Positions 21,772 through 32,564 of a stretch of DNA of 64,000 bases are shown one piece after another. This stretch comes from Corbicula japonica (Eukaryota; Mollusca; Bivalvia; Venerida; Cyrenidae). The notes below the pieces were generated by a model, which worked only from the letters and a program-made list of their open reading frames with translations, was not told where the DNA came from and ran no database searches. The DNA lies in assembly GCA_038501625.1 (NCBI GenBank), contig JAZAYU010000003.1:1863001-1927000 (forward strand), read 5' to 3'. Each line of letters starts with the position of its first letter. The first letter of the stretch is position 1. The translations under genes and the position numbers were made by a program.

Positions 21772-24114
21772 TCAAATTTTAGTGGCAATGAGTTCCAATA
21801 TTGATTTGCACACATTTTCCCAAGTATTTTTTAAAATGTACTCTCCCTCGTTTTCTGTAAATAAAACGCGAACATTTTCTTTGAAGAGTAGCTTCATTAC
21901 GGGTGTCATAAATCCTTCGTCAACTATTCCTTTGAGAATCAATAAAATGGGTTTCCTAAGCTGATATGCTTGTTGCAGCTCCGTGTGACAATAACTACTG
22001 TTACAAAAATTGTTTGACACCACAATTAACACCAAAGCACTTCGTTGCATGCATCGAATCGTTTCATCCAGTACCATAAATCCAGGTCGCAAATTCAGAT
22101 CGCCAACGCAGATAAGCTTTCTTTGAATGTTTGTTGCTAATCTCAGACTTTGATCTAGTTGTTCGTGTACGTTGAGTCTGACAAAGTCGTCGTCTTCACT
22201 GCTGTAGGAAAGAAACACGGCAAACTCATACTGGTCTTCACCGTTTCTTAAACAACGGATAACGTTCCGAATGTTTTTCATTTTTCTAGCAAGCTTGTGT
22301 CTCTTATAAATGATGAAGGCCAAAATGGACAAAAACATAACAAACACCCCAGCTGATGTACTACTGGTAATAATTGTAAATTCGCGGCGACAAATTCCAT
22401 CCACATACTTCAATGTTTTATCATTGATTGGTAGAACTTTCTGATTTTCTGACATGCAAGTTAAAGCAGATCGTTCCGTTTTGACCAAATCTGTAAATAG
22501 CAGCCAATGAAGAAAGGCCTTACTGTTACATACTGCACAGGACAGCATATTGCCGTGTAACGTTACAGTTATCGTGTTGTGTCGGTTTGGTATGGCAACG
22601 ACTGGACTATTATTTGTATGAATTTCAGAATTGTTGTTATCATTGATTGGTCCGGAATATTGTGTGATTCTCGTCATGGATTGTTTGTTTGGAATGTTCA
22701 TCAAGTTTGTAATGGATATGGAATTGAGAATTTTAATTTGGTTGTTATGCAGTAGCAAACTCTTTAGGTTTGTAGCACCACTTAAGGTAAATGTGACCTG
22801 CTCTAGACGGTTATTTGAAAGATCAAGTATCTCCAGGTTGTTGTTTGACTGAAAGAGATTCTTTGGGATAGAACTGAGTCGGTTTCCAGACAAGCTGAGT
22901 ATTTCCAGTTTTGAAATATTTGTAAATAACACTTCAAAGAGTCCAAGATTCACTGAAAGCATCACATGCAGTTCATTATTGGATAAGTCTAGATGTGTGA
23001 CGTTTGGAAAACAAGATGGGAAACTTGGATGGAGAAACTGCAGTCCATTGTTAGAGATGTCAAATTTTTGAAGCGTGTAAGCTTTGAATGTGCTGCAATT
23101 CATGTTTATGTCAAGATATTTTATATTATTCTTTTTTAAAACGACTTCTTCAACATTCCACTCCAAATCAGTTTCACTTCTGAAGGTCAAGTTTTGTATC
23201 CAAATTTCTTTGTTTAAAACGCCACTGATATTAACAGATTTTGGTGCGAGAAGTAAATCGATGTAGTAACCATTTTCTTCATTTCTGTTGTAAGTAAACG
23301 AAAAATTTGTGAAGCTGCTTGGTATGGGATATTTTAGCTTTGGAGGCGTAACATGACTTAGATCCAACGACTCGAGGTTGTCAAGATATATTTTTTTATC
23401 CCATGGCCAACCGACTGCCCCATCTGAAATTGCCGAATAAGATAAGTTCAAAAATTTTAATGACCTCACTGAACTCAAAAAATATGTTGGAAAATATTTT
23501 ATTCCGGTGTTGACTGCTTCAAACCTCTCAATAACTTTGCTTTTCATGATTTCACCGATAGTTTCGTCTAAATTCACAGATAAGAGCTTATAAGAAATCT
23601 GTGAAATTTTCAGAACTTTAAGTGATTGTAGTTTATCTGTTCCATTAAGCGCTTGCGTTAAGGTACCAAGATCAAGTCTTCCACAGTTACTCACATCTAG
23701 GGTCGTCACTCGGTCAAGCCCAACAAAAGCACCAGGATGAAGTTCGAATGCCTGTGTTATGTGGAATTCAAGTGTTCCGAGCGTTTTTAGGTTCTTAAAG
23801 CAATTTGATGTGAAAAACAACGTCACTTCCTTTCTTTCTGTTTCATCGGAAAGTTCTAAGTGTTGAATTTGTGCCCAGTGCCCCGATGCAAACATGGTTT
23901 CATTTACTTCTAACGTAATATTTCTTGCTGCTGCGAAGTTTTCTATTTTCACATGAAATACACCGTCCGCAATGTATTTTGGGATGTAATTGCACGTAAG
24001 TACTTTACTGTTGTCCGTAGAGCAATGGTCTGAGGACACTGTTCCGCGTACATTATTTATTTGACTTATTGTCCACAGATGAAGTAAAACGAACACTTTT
24101 ATTTTGTGATCCAT
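21772..24114 (-). CDS. Toll-like receptor (LRR-TM-TIR), intact single exon
   Basis: A 780-residue type I membrane receptor; the family senses microbial or damage ligands and signals through TIR adaptors. Visible parts: signal peptide (1-24); LRRNT-like cysteines C31 and C41; leucine-rich repeats, clearest at 345-470 (LDLSNN, LSLSGNRL, LDLSNNRL); LRRCT cysteines C526, C529, C553, C575; transmembrane segment about 581-603 followed by basic residues; TIR domain about 629-770. In the TIR, box 1 is YEFAVFLSYS (629-638), box 2 is VGDLNLRPG (670-678, keeping the BB-loop Pro677) and box 3 is NTWENV (763-768). The single cysteine cluster before the membrane suggests a vertebrate-type (sccTLR) layout. 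Length and order are normal and there are no frameshifts. The ATG follows a short 5' leader with a TATA box. Which ligand or numbered TLR it matches cannot be told. A few N-terminal repeats are irregular. Confidence 0.93.
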   Translation of the reverse strand: MDHKIKVFVLLHLWTISQINNVRGTVSSDHCSTDNSKVLTCNYIPKYIADGVFHVKIENFAAARNITLEVNETMFASGHWAQIQHLELSDETERKEVTLFFTSNCFKNLKTLGTLEFHITQAFELHPGAFVGLDRVTTLDVSNCGRLDLGTLTQALNGTDKLQSLKVLKISQISYKLLSVNLDETIGEIMKSKVIERFEAVNTGIKYFPTYFLSSVRSLKFLNLSYSAISDGAVGWPWDKKIYLDNLESLDLSHVTPPKLKYPIPSSFTNFSFTYNRNEENGYYIDLLLAPKSVNISGVLNKEIWIQNLTFRSETDLEWNVEEVVLKKNNIKYLDINMNCSTFKAYTLQKFDISNNGLQFLHPSFPSCFPNVTHLDLSNNELHVMLSVNLGLFEVLFTNISKLEILSLSGNRLSSIPKNLFQSNNNLEILDLSNNRLEQVTFTLSGATNLKSLLLHNNQIKILNSISITNLMNIPNKQSMTRITQYSGPINDNNNSEIHTNNSPVVAIPNRHNTITVTLHGNMLSCAVCNSKAFLHWLLFTDLVKTERSALTCMSENQKVLPINDKTLKYVDGICRREFTIITSSTSAGVFVMFLSILAFIIYKRHKLARKMKNIRNVIRCLRNGEDQYEFAVFLSYSSEDDDFVRLNVHEQLDQSLRLATNIQRKLICVGDLNLRPGFMVLDETIRCMQRSALVLIVVSNNFCNSSYCHTELQQAYQLRKPILLILKGIVDEGFMTPVMKLLFKENVRVLFTENEGEYILKNTWENVCKSILELIATKI

Positions 24115-24139
24115 TACTAAATATAAGCTTTACCGAGTC

Positions 24140-24171
24140 TGAATTATGTAACTGAATGCGGGGTTTATATA
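24140..24171 (-). promoter_or_regulatory. Core promoter of the TLR gene (TATA plus Inr)
   Basis: TATATAAA on the minus strand at 24171-24164. An initiator match TCAGACT places +1 at 24140, so the TATA starts at -31. The predicted 5' leader is about 25 nt. Spacing and sequence are canonical; the start site is inferred. Confidence 0.6.
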
Positions 24172-24881
24172 TCAGTTTTAGGCATCAACGCATGACTAAT
24201 TTTGCTACTTTTTTAGGAGCGGTGTACTCGGCTATACTTTTCGCTATATACAGATAAAGATACGAATAATGGTAAAAAGTAAGTATGACTCGTGTTGTAT
24301 TATGATACTTATGGTTAATGAAGTACATTTATGCTATACATCTTTGATTTATCTTTAACAATATATGTATGCTTAAACAGCATAGAGTCGGTTCTCTTCT
24401 GAAGATCGCAGAGTTAAAGTCATACTAAAGTGTTATTTAACCGTCGGATACTCTTGGAGTTAAGATGCAAAAGAGCTTTCAAGTTTATACGTTTATGGAA
24501 AAAGTTGAGAATGATTCTTCCACGAAAAATAAAAAAACAACCGGATTTTCTGTCGAAGTTTACCAAAAATGAAAATATTTAAAATAAAAGGCACTATTAA
24601 CGAGTAAACTTTGTTTGGGTATTAGAAAAATTGCTAATTATCTGGGTTTAGCTCGAGCCGAAGGCCATAAAGGTTGAGCCAAATGTTAGAAGCTGAGACA
24701 AATTCAACGTTTCATAAATTAGTAACTCATGTTAGATGAGAGAAACGGAGTATTTAGAATGCTACATGCTATACTCTGTTTTGTAAAGTACTGATTTTTA
24801 AGTGCAAAACCAAAATTGTTTTCTTTGATGTAGAGCTATGTTTATAAATTTTATTGGTGATCTAACTCCAATGTTTTCTGT
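24172..24881. other. Upstream flank of the TLR gene, no gene seen
   Basis: AT-rich with no recognised motif beyond the core promoter. Confidence 0.4.
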
Positions 24882-24992
24882 GCCCAAGATCACAAAACTA
24901 AATCTCTGAAGATCAGTCTCAAATCTCAAGCATCTGATTGGCTGAAATGGCGACCAGATTGATCTCAAAACTTATTTTAATGATCTTGGGCC
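24882..24992. mobile_element. Family C MITE, copy 6 (partly deleted right arm)
   Basis: Ends GCCCAAGATCACAAAACT and TGATCTTGGGCC. The left arm is intact to GGCTGAAATGGCGACCAG and the inverse stem is lost. Confidence 0.8.
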
Positions 24993-25533
24993 CTGGTCTC
25001 AGTGAGTACCTCGGGTACCTACAAATCGCCGACAGTGTCATTAGCTTCGTTCGTTTGGTACTTTGACATGGATTTGATTCACCAAGGCAGCTTGTACATA
25101 TTTGTTTATATGACAACCTTATAAGGCAAGTTTAAGCTTGATATACTCTTGGTGAAATAAAAGTGATATTTTACTGTTTTCAAACAGTGGAATACCATTT
25201 ATATTTTGACTGTTTTTTTTCACGTTGGTACCTATCCACAAATTCTATTCCATAAGAGAACGTTGGGAAAACGTCGTAAAAAATTTGTTGGCGCCATTAT
25301 AATACAGTTTTTCTGTCATTTCGCACAAATTGTGCACTGAAAGCATAAAATAAAAAGAATTTTTTTACCAGTAAAAGAAAGAATATATCTGGAATCCGGA
25401 ATTATGTATTTTACTCGTGACTCCGCCACTCGTGTAAATATGAATTCCGGAGCTCACAATGAAATATTTTTCTATCTTATACTGGTAAAAACAAATATCC
25501 TCTATATTTTTTTCAAATTTGACTGCATGTAGC
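24993..25533. other. No gene seen
   Basis: An imperfect inverted repeat around ATTCCGGA (25390-25460), otherwise nothing recognised. Confidence 0.4.
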
Positions 25534-25628
25534 CTAGGTCTACAATCTCCATACAGAGTTGTCGTTCCTTTGCAGTCTTTTAAGCGAGTTAAGGAGCGAC
25601 AACTCTGGATAGAGATTGGTAGTCCTAG
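25534..25628. repeat. Family F hairpin element
   Basis: Imperfect palindrome: CTACAATCTCCATACAGAGT then TGTCGTTCCTTTGCAG on the left, GGAGCGACAACTCTGGATAG then AGATTGGTAG on the right, bounded by CCTAGG/CCTAG. A second copy lies at 60183-60245. Confidence 0.75.
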
Positions 25629-26197
25629 TCTGGAATACCTGCCCTAACACTAACCCTAACACTACGTTATCGGTACTGTTAGTAGTACGACTGGAACCAG
25701 ACTATTGGTAGGCCTACCAATGTATAAAACACGGATAAAGAATGTCTTGGACCGTGAACTGTGTTTATACATTGGAAGACCTACTGCTTATGAGCCAACG
25801 TGTAAGTTTACGCCATTCCTTGAAATGACGTCAAGAATTGCAGACGATATTGGTTGCATTTCGCGGCAAATATACAATATTTACACTTCAACTTCGTCCT
25901 TAACGATGAAGTCTTATTCATTTAAGGAATCATAATTTCCAATGGTAAACAGTGTGACGTAATAATTTAAAAGGCGTGGCTATAGTAGAACCATTCACAA
26001 TTTATTGGACGTTGCACAATGTTTTGACGTGTGACGTGGCCGTGCACGCACGTTTTGCCACGAGTTGCTGCGAAAAAGCGTGCCGTCATTCACTTTGTCG
26101 TCAACCTAGCTGTTCCAACAGCCATTCGAAAAAGCCGTAATATTACAAATTCTTGTAGTTATTTCTGTATTAATGAGATTTTTAATGAGTGTAAATA
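25629..26197. other. No gene seen
   Basis: Short ORF at 25705-25935 without support; ACACTAACCCTAACAC-type text near 25646. Confidence 0.4.
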
Positions 26198-26277
26198 TAA
26201 GGATTGAATCGATATTCGATGATTTCCATTTGGGTATGAAAAACAGTTGGATTGTTCAAATATCGATTCAATCCTTA
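26198..26277. repeat. 80-nt hairpin
   Basis: Perfect 19-bp arms TAAGGATTGAATCGATATT and the inverse, separated by about 42 nt, with weaker pairing continuing inward. Confidence 0.7.
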
Positions 26278-26539
26278 AGTATAGTACAGTATATTCTAGA
26301 TGTGTTATAAGTTTTGTATAGAATTGTAATAAAGTTATATATTATGAGCAGAAAATGAAATTTTAAAGCAAAGTTTTCTAAAAATAGCAAAAAAGAGAAG
26401 GAATTGTGTTACCGAAGGCATATTTTGCATGGCACGGCTCTGTAGGCGTGTGTTAATTAGCAGGAGTGGTGTTTTCTGCAGAAGCCAATTACTTTTCTCA
26501 GTATACTTATTTTGCTATTTCCTGCATGTTTGTTTCCAT

Positions 26540-26670
26540 ATTCTTCCGACAACGACAAAAAAGTGGTTGCTTAACACATGTGGCTGTTTAAGACGGGTAA
26601 ACATAGAAACAAAACGGCAATTTAGGACAAATTCAAGATGCCTGTTAAGGAAGGGTTCAACTATACTCCT
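26540..26670. repeat. Degenerate GTGGCTGTTTAAGAC repeat
   Basis: Resembles 7190-7370; contains AAGTGGTTGCTTAACACATG and AAGGGTTCAACTA. Confidence 0.45.
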
Positions 26671-28238
26671 GACCAGCACTATAATATGTTTTAAAACTGA
26701 ATATATTTTAAATGATCATATAATTTCACTTTCTACGAAGTGAATATGTAAATAACATCTGATATCAAATCAATCTGTATTGTAATTTGGTAAAATATTT
26801 TTTTAAATCTTGTAAGTTTTTTTTCATGTTAAAATTTGATTTGACGTAGCTGTTTCATAATGTGATGTTTCATAGATTTTTTACCCTTTGTTTAGACCGA
26901 TCCGCTATAGAGACCGCTTGGTTTGAGCAGAACTAAATTGTTTTTTCATTCTAAATCAACCGCTTTTGAGAACACTCAATGGATTTTTTTTCAAGTCGTG
27001 AAAATGGAGGTTTCGTTAATAATAACGCTAACGTTTCAAAAATAATATTTCCCTAGTAGATAAACGGGGAAATATAATATTTTGTGCACAAATTTACCTT
27101 ATAAGTTTACTGTTACATAATTATTCAAACATTAAAGGATTCTTTTCAGTTGTCATATTTAATGCTTCTAAAACTTCCCGGTGTAGACTTTATTTAGCAT
27201 TCTTCATAATAAATGCGTGACTTCTTTTAAAATGAATCATTAACTTTTTTAATATTCACAAGGCCTTTCTATTTGGGAATAGCGTTATTAAGTTTAAACT
27301 GGAAAGCAAAACATAAGTTACCAAAATTATTTAAAATGCTTCAATTATTGAATGGCCAACAATCCACACGATTGCCCAAAAGGTACGAATGTCCCTTCCA
27401 GAACAGATCCACAAATCCTACGTATACTATTATGATTGGGCCATGTCGTCGGCCAAGGTGTCATTGACGATGCTGTTTGACGTTTAAGTTTTCAAAATAT
27501 TGGAGAGAACTTACAGTTACCTATTATTGTATTGTTTTCTCATAATTTATAGATGCTTTTATTACAATTTTGACTCCATGCTTATGTTAATTTTACAGCG
27601 GAACGTATAATAACCAATGTCTTCTGCTCAATGTCATTTCAAGGTGTGGCATTACTTAGATTCGTTAGTTTTTCCCCGTAAACAAGAGATAATTCGATAT
27701 TAAAAAATAAAGCGTTTCCAACAATTAAACAGAGTGAAATGAGCACGGTTAGATTGGAACATTTACCACGCTTGATACGAAATATATTAAGTGTTTTGCC
27801 CATGAATGACAATATTGTTGCTCGTCAATGAACAGAATCCAAACAATGACTGCAAAATACTTGTGAATGATGCATTTTCTGTACAACTTATCATAAAGAT
27901 CAGATAAAGACAAAATAAATTCACATCGATACTCGCGGATAATGTAGGTCCTTCTTACAATATACTGGATAAGAACATTTCTCACAAAATTGGTCATACA
28001 GGTATTTGGAGATAAGAAAAATTCCATAGGTTCTCAAGACACATATAAAATCAAAACATTGGAGGTACTGAGGAGTCGGCATACCTGAAGGCAGGTCTTT
28101 TAAAATAAGCACTACTTTTCGGCGGTTCTTAGGCCTGCGTTTGTATACCATTTTTAGACCGAATAAGACTGTCAAGAGTTAGAAAACTGATAACTCTGTG
28201 TCTTCCGCCGAACCAAATATAAATCTTATTCCAGGGTT
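26671..28238. other. No gene seen
   Basis: AT-rich; several ORFs of 60-92 residues on the minus strand have no recognisable domains or splice support. Confidence 0.4.
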
Positions 28239-28378
28239 GAAGGTTATAAAGCTGAGCAAGGTAACCAGTCTCAAATCTCAAGCATCTGATTGGCTGAAAT
28301 GGCGACCGTCGCCATTTCAGCCAATCAGATGCTTAAGATTTGAGACTGGTTTCCACGCTCAGCTTTATAACCTTGGAC
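28239..28378. mobile_element. Family C palindromic MITE, copy 7
   Basis: Complete, from GAAGGTTATAAAGCTGAG to CTCAGCTTTATAACCTTGG. Confidence 0.9.
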
Positions 28379-28589
28379 GCTGATCGCAGTTCAGGAAACG
28401 TTCCACAGGACTGATTCTGAAGTACCGGTACTCGTAGATGAGGAAACAACATCTCGAAATATGCGATTGTACATTTAATTAAAATATTATGCCGTTTTTT
28501 GTTTTCAAAATTCCGTTTTATTATAAGGCGAGATGCTAAATTGATAACAGCGCCACAGCTCATACTGATTCACTTTGATGTTTAATGGA

Positions 28590-28960
28590 AGGTGATTCCA
28601 CAGTTTAAGGCCTATAGTACTAAACTTGTATCACTGAATGTCTTCTTCTTATTGTACGAATAGCATAGCATCCTACTGATTATTCTGAGGATCGAAGTGT
28701 GCGTTTAGACAGTTGACAAAGTTCAATTAAGTATTGCGGGTCGTCACCGACAGAACAATTAAACATGTAAGTATTTTAAAATGTATTCTTTCCTTGATGG
28801 GTAATCAATGTAGTTCATACAAAGCCTGCTTGGAACTTCCATGCATATTTCTGTTAAGAACTAATTTAGCACACATATTCTGAATACGTTGCAATTTATC
28901 AATTTCCGCCTGACTAAAACATGTACCATAGAGAATGACATGGCAGTAAGTGGGAAATCA
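28590..28960 (-). pseudogene. LINE (non-LTR retrotransposon) ORF2 C-terminal remnant
   Basis: Read on the minus strand in shifting frames it gives AEIDKLQRIQNMCAKLVLNR, SSKQALYELH and GDDPQYLIELCQLSKRTLRS. This is the well-known tail downstream of the reverse transcriptase in CR1/L2-like LINEs. Internal stops (after ALYELH and after LRSSE) and frameshifts show it is dead. No RT core or 3' end is present. Confidence 0.75.
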
Positions 28961-30849
28961 CCAGAGACAGAACTAAAATGTTGTTTCTTTGTTTGCGGAT
29001 ACCTTAACTTCAGTTTTCTTCTTAAACACTGATTGAAGTAAATTCTTATTACATCCCCCCAAAAAACGGAGTCTACCGGGTATTTAGTACTATTTACCAT
29101 GGTTCTTTTGGCACAAATTATCATGGATCTAAGTATAGTGAAAAAACAGGAAAATCTTTTGTGCATGTTACTTTTTTAACTTAATTTACTGCGACTGCCG
29201 CGTTCAACTATCATATTCATGGTCATCATGACTTCCTTTTACAAGTAAATCACGCTTAAATATTTACATTTCTAAAGACAAAATACCGTCAACAATTTTC
29301 CTTCTGCATTTAGGTTTAATGTGACAGGATTATTAATCAAACAATTCTGTTAGGTGTGGTTGAAAATATACCCTTTAAAATTGAACAATAGAGTACCGAC
29401 CTGTTCATACGTAAATAAAAGCACCGGGGAAAATAGTATTTTCAAAGTTCCTACTTAACTTGAATTGGCGCTGAACAAAAAAACGACGAGGGAAATACCT
29501 TATTTGAAGTTGAAATCTTGTGTTCTTGTTGACAAGCTGATAAAAGTGTTTTGCTATTTGCATTTGCATGAAAGTTTAGCCCTTGTCCTTCTCAACCCTG
29601 CAACTTCCAATTCCTGTTGATCTTATTCGGGATTATATTAAGGGGTCGCAAACATTGCAAATGGCGAAAACTGGCTAAAATTTCAAAAATAATCTAAACT
29701 AGAAAATAACTTGAATTAATCATATGTATACTATGCATTCATTTTTTTCTAGCTAGGTAACCACTTGCACGCCAGTATATTGTGTATTGTCTATTGCTGG
29801 CTTGCTCAGTAAGTGTATGTCTTCCTTTTCGGATACCAAGGCTTACAGTGTTGATCGGAAGTTAAGGAAGTTTAGTGGTCATGAACCTTCACTCCAAGAG
29901 GCTCCGTTTTTAATAATCTCCGTTTATTATACTCTATAATGCTTGTCCAGTTCATAATACTGCAACTGTTTAAGGTATTTTGTTTTAATGACACACAATA
30001 ATAGCAACAATGAAGAGGAAGTGCAGTGTTTAAGAACTATTACTCTGTCTTGACCTATTTTGAATGATCGCCCTTTGTTAAATTGTATAATGCCTATCCT
30101 CAATATAACTCTGTAAGTATTCAAGGTATTTAGTTGATATTTCAAACAGCGATAGTGGGATTTGAGTGGATATGCATTGTCCATAACTCTACCTAGCTCA
30201 TTTTGTGTAACATTACCTTAGGGGCAGTTCGTTGGAGAATTAGCAATATGTATCATGGTCCTTGTCGAAATCAAATCACTGCAGTACGTGTGTGACCAAA
30301 ATGTTCAAAATGCTGAGTTTAGAACGTTTTTATGTTTGTGTCTGGATGACGTCTTTGGAAAATGAAAATTTATTTTATCAATTTTGACATATTTACTTCC
30401 CTATAGTATCATACTTTACTCTAAATTAGCGCCCTTATTTTGAAAAAGTAGATAACTTCGTTCCAAACATACAGTAATCATCAAAACAATGATCAAGCAC
30501 TTAATGATAATTGGATAAAAAATGTGATCTCATTTGAGGTAAAATAACATTTCTGTGATTTGAACTGGTGACCTAGATAGTAACCACTTGACCTTTATAT
30601 CATTAATACACATACTGAACAAGTTTGAGAATAATTGGATGAAAAATGTGACCTCAAGTCTTGTTACAAATTTTTCCTTTAATTTGATAGTGACTGTGTT
30701 GCTGTACCTAAAGATGAAAATCTATTAAAGTCTTTGAAAGTATCATGAAAATAAGATGTCCCAGTTTTGAACTTGCCCTAGATATCAGAAATAAGGGCAT
30801 TCTGACCAATTTGATTATAAATGATTGAAAAACGTCGCCTCCAGTGTAG
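28961..30849. other. No gene seen
   Basis: AT-rich intergenic DNA with only short ORFs. Confidence 0.45.
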
Positions 30850-30995
30850 TTACAAGGTGACGTACATATAGAGAGGCAATCCTGACAGGATGAGCAGATG
30901 ATCTGGCAGGCGGCAGGCAGACACGGAGGCAATCCTGGCAGGGTGGCCACTGGGCAGGCCATCTGGCAGGTGGCAGGCAGATCACAATAGCCTTC
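30850..30995. repeat. GC-rich internal duplication
   Basis: Two copies of AGGCAATCCTG-CAGG..GATCTGGCAGG-GGCAGGCAGA within 120 bp. On the minus strand one frame is cysteine-rich and preceded by an acceptor-like TTTCGTAG, but no coherent exon could be supported. Confidence 0.5.
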
Positions 30996-31325
30996 AGCTA
31001 CGAAAGGAAAACAATATTCACAAACAGAGCAATACATTTTTTATCAACTTATTGGGTCTGCGGCAAATGTGAAACATTAAAAGAAATGTAAATTCAAGTC
31101 TCCTTGTTTTTTTTTGTCATTATGGAAAAAAGTTCATCAATGAACGCTATATCATTGTTTTAAAACAGAATTATCCATTCTATTAACAGGCAAGGAGTTA
31201 TTTTATCAAATCCCTTTTTTTACAAATATGCTAAGCAAAACTACCACCATCTGATTACAAACTCGATCTCTATTTTCTTTAAAAGAACTGACTGTCCTGA
31301 GCAAGCAGCTAGAAGTGCTAAACTT

Positions 31326-31520
31326 AAACTCCATATCCATATATATGCGTTTGAAGGCATGTGTCCCCAATTAAGATCCAGATCAAATGGCACAGAATTT
31401 GGTCAAAACAACCTAATGAATTAAACAACTTTCAGTGTCAATCGTGATCATGGATGTGCCAGATGATCTGGATTTAAACTGCCCATGCAATTAGGCTGTA
31501 TTTATGGAGTTAAGGGTTAA
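31326..31520. mobile_element. Family D MITE
   Basis: CCATATATATGCG left part, GGATGTGCCAGATGATCTGG core and right end GGAGTTAAGGGTTAA. Confidence 0.75.
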
Positions 31521-32441
31521 TAGGAAACATTTCTCCATGGTGTTGGAAATCTTGTATTATGTACACTGTAACAATAAACTCATCAACTTGGATTCAATCT
31601 TGTATTTGAACTGAATACTACAAAACAATAACAAAGTAATAATAATAAGGCCAATAATGTCACACTGGCATCTTGCTCAGAACACCAATAAAATAAACAT
31701 TACAAAAGCGGAGTGCAACAAAATACTTGTTTAATAAATGTGTGTCATTGAACACTATCAAAATACAATAAAACGTCTGTTCAAACCATATCACACTTAT
31801 ACTTTGATTGGCTTCATCATTAAAATAATAATATATCATTAACCGAGAGCATCAAACCAAAACTGTCATATAAAATATAATGACAATAAAACGTATTCAT
31901 GAAATGCAGATCATCTTATTTGTCCAGCAAAATGGTTTATATAAACACACAAAAAAGTTTATGTGTAGATGTATACATTTTCTCCTAATAATTTATAACA
32001 TAGACTGTGTTCAACATAAACACATCACCCCTAGTTACAATATCATTTTCAACTACTTTTGCATATTAAAATTGACAGTTTTTTCTTTGGCATTGATTTC
32101 TATTATCAAACTATTGCTTTTTATACACAAAACATGTAAGAATCAGATAAAAAATGTTGCATACTCTATCAGCTGAAAATTTAAATAAATGTACTCATGA
32201 AATAGTAATAAATAATTTATAAAATCATTTACAATAATATCATAACTGACATAAATGAATGTGTAATGTAACGTACCATCACAATTCTTGATTGCTTCTA
32301 TTTCAGAAAATGTAATTTGCAGCAAAATCTTTAACTTTTTTAATCATTCCTCAAACAGCCTCAAACAAAACTACATCATTCAAACTCTTTAAGATATTGC
32401 ACAAATTTCAAAAACATCTAACAATATATATTATGTCTTCT
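31521..32441. other. Downstream flank of cryptochrome, no gene seen
   Basis: Very AT-rich; ORFs here are AT artefacts. Confidence 0.45.
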
Positions 32442-32447
32442 TTTATT
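32442..32447 (-). terminator. Probable cryptochrome polyadenylation signal
   Basis: AATAAA on the minus strand, about 118 nt after the stop codon. Other AT-rich candidates occur further downstream. Confidence 0.5.
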
Positions 32448-32564
32448 CCACAAGTTTCTATGTTATTTTACACAGAGATTAAAAAAGCAGCTCCAAAAAT
32501 CTCCGACATTTTTCTGTAACTCCTGTGTATTGTCGTTGTGGTATGTTATTTGACCTAGACCTCA

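Noticed and set aside
30708..31037. Cysteine-rich minus-strand ORF of 109 residues
   Set aside because: It is produced by a short GC-rich duplication; no convincing donor, start or partner exons.
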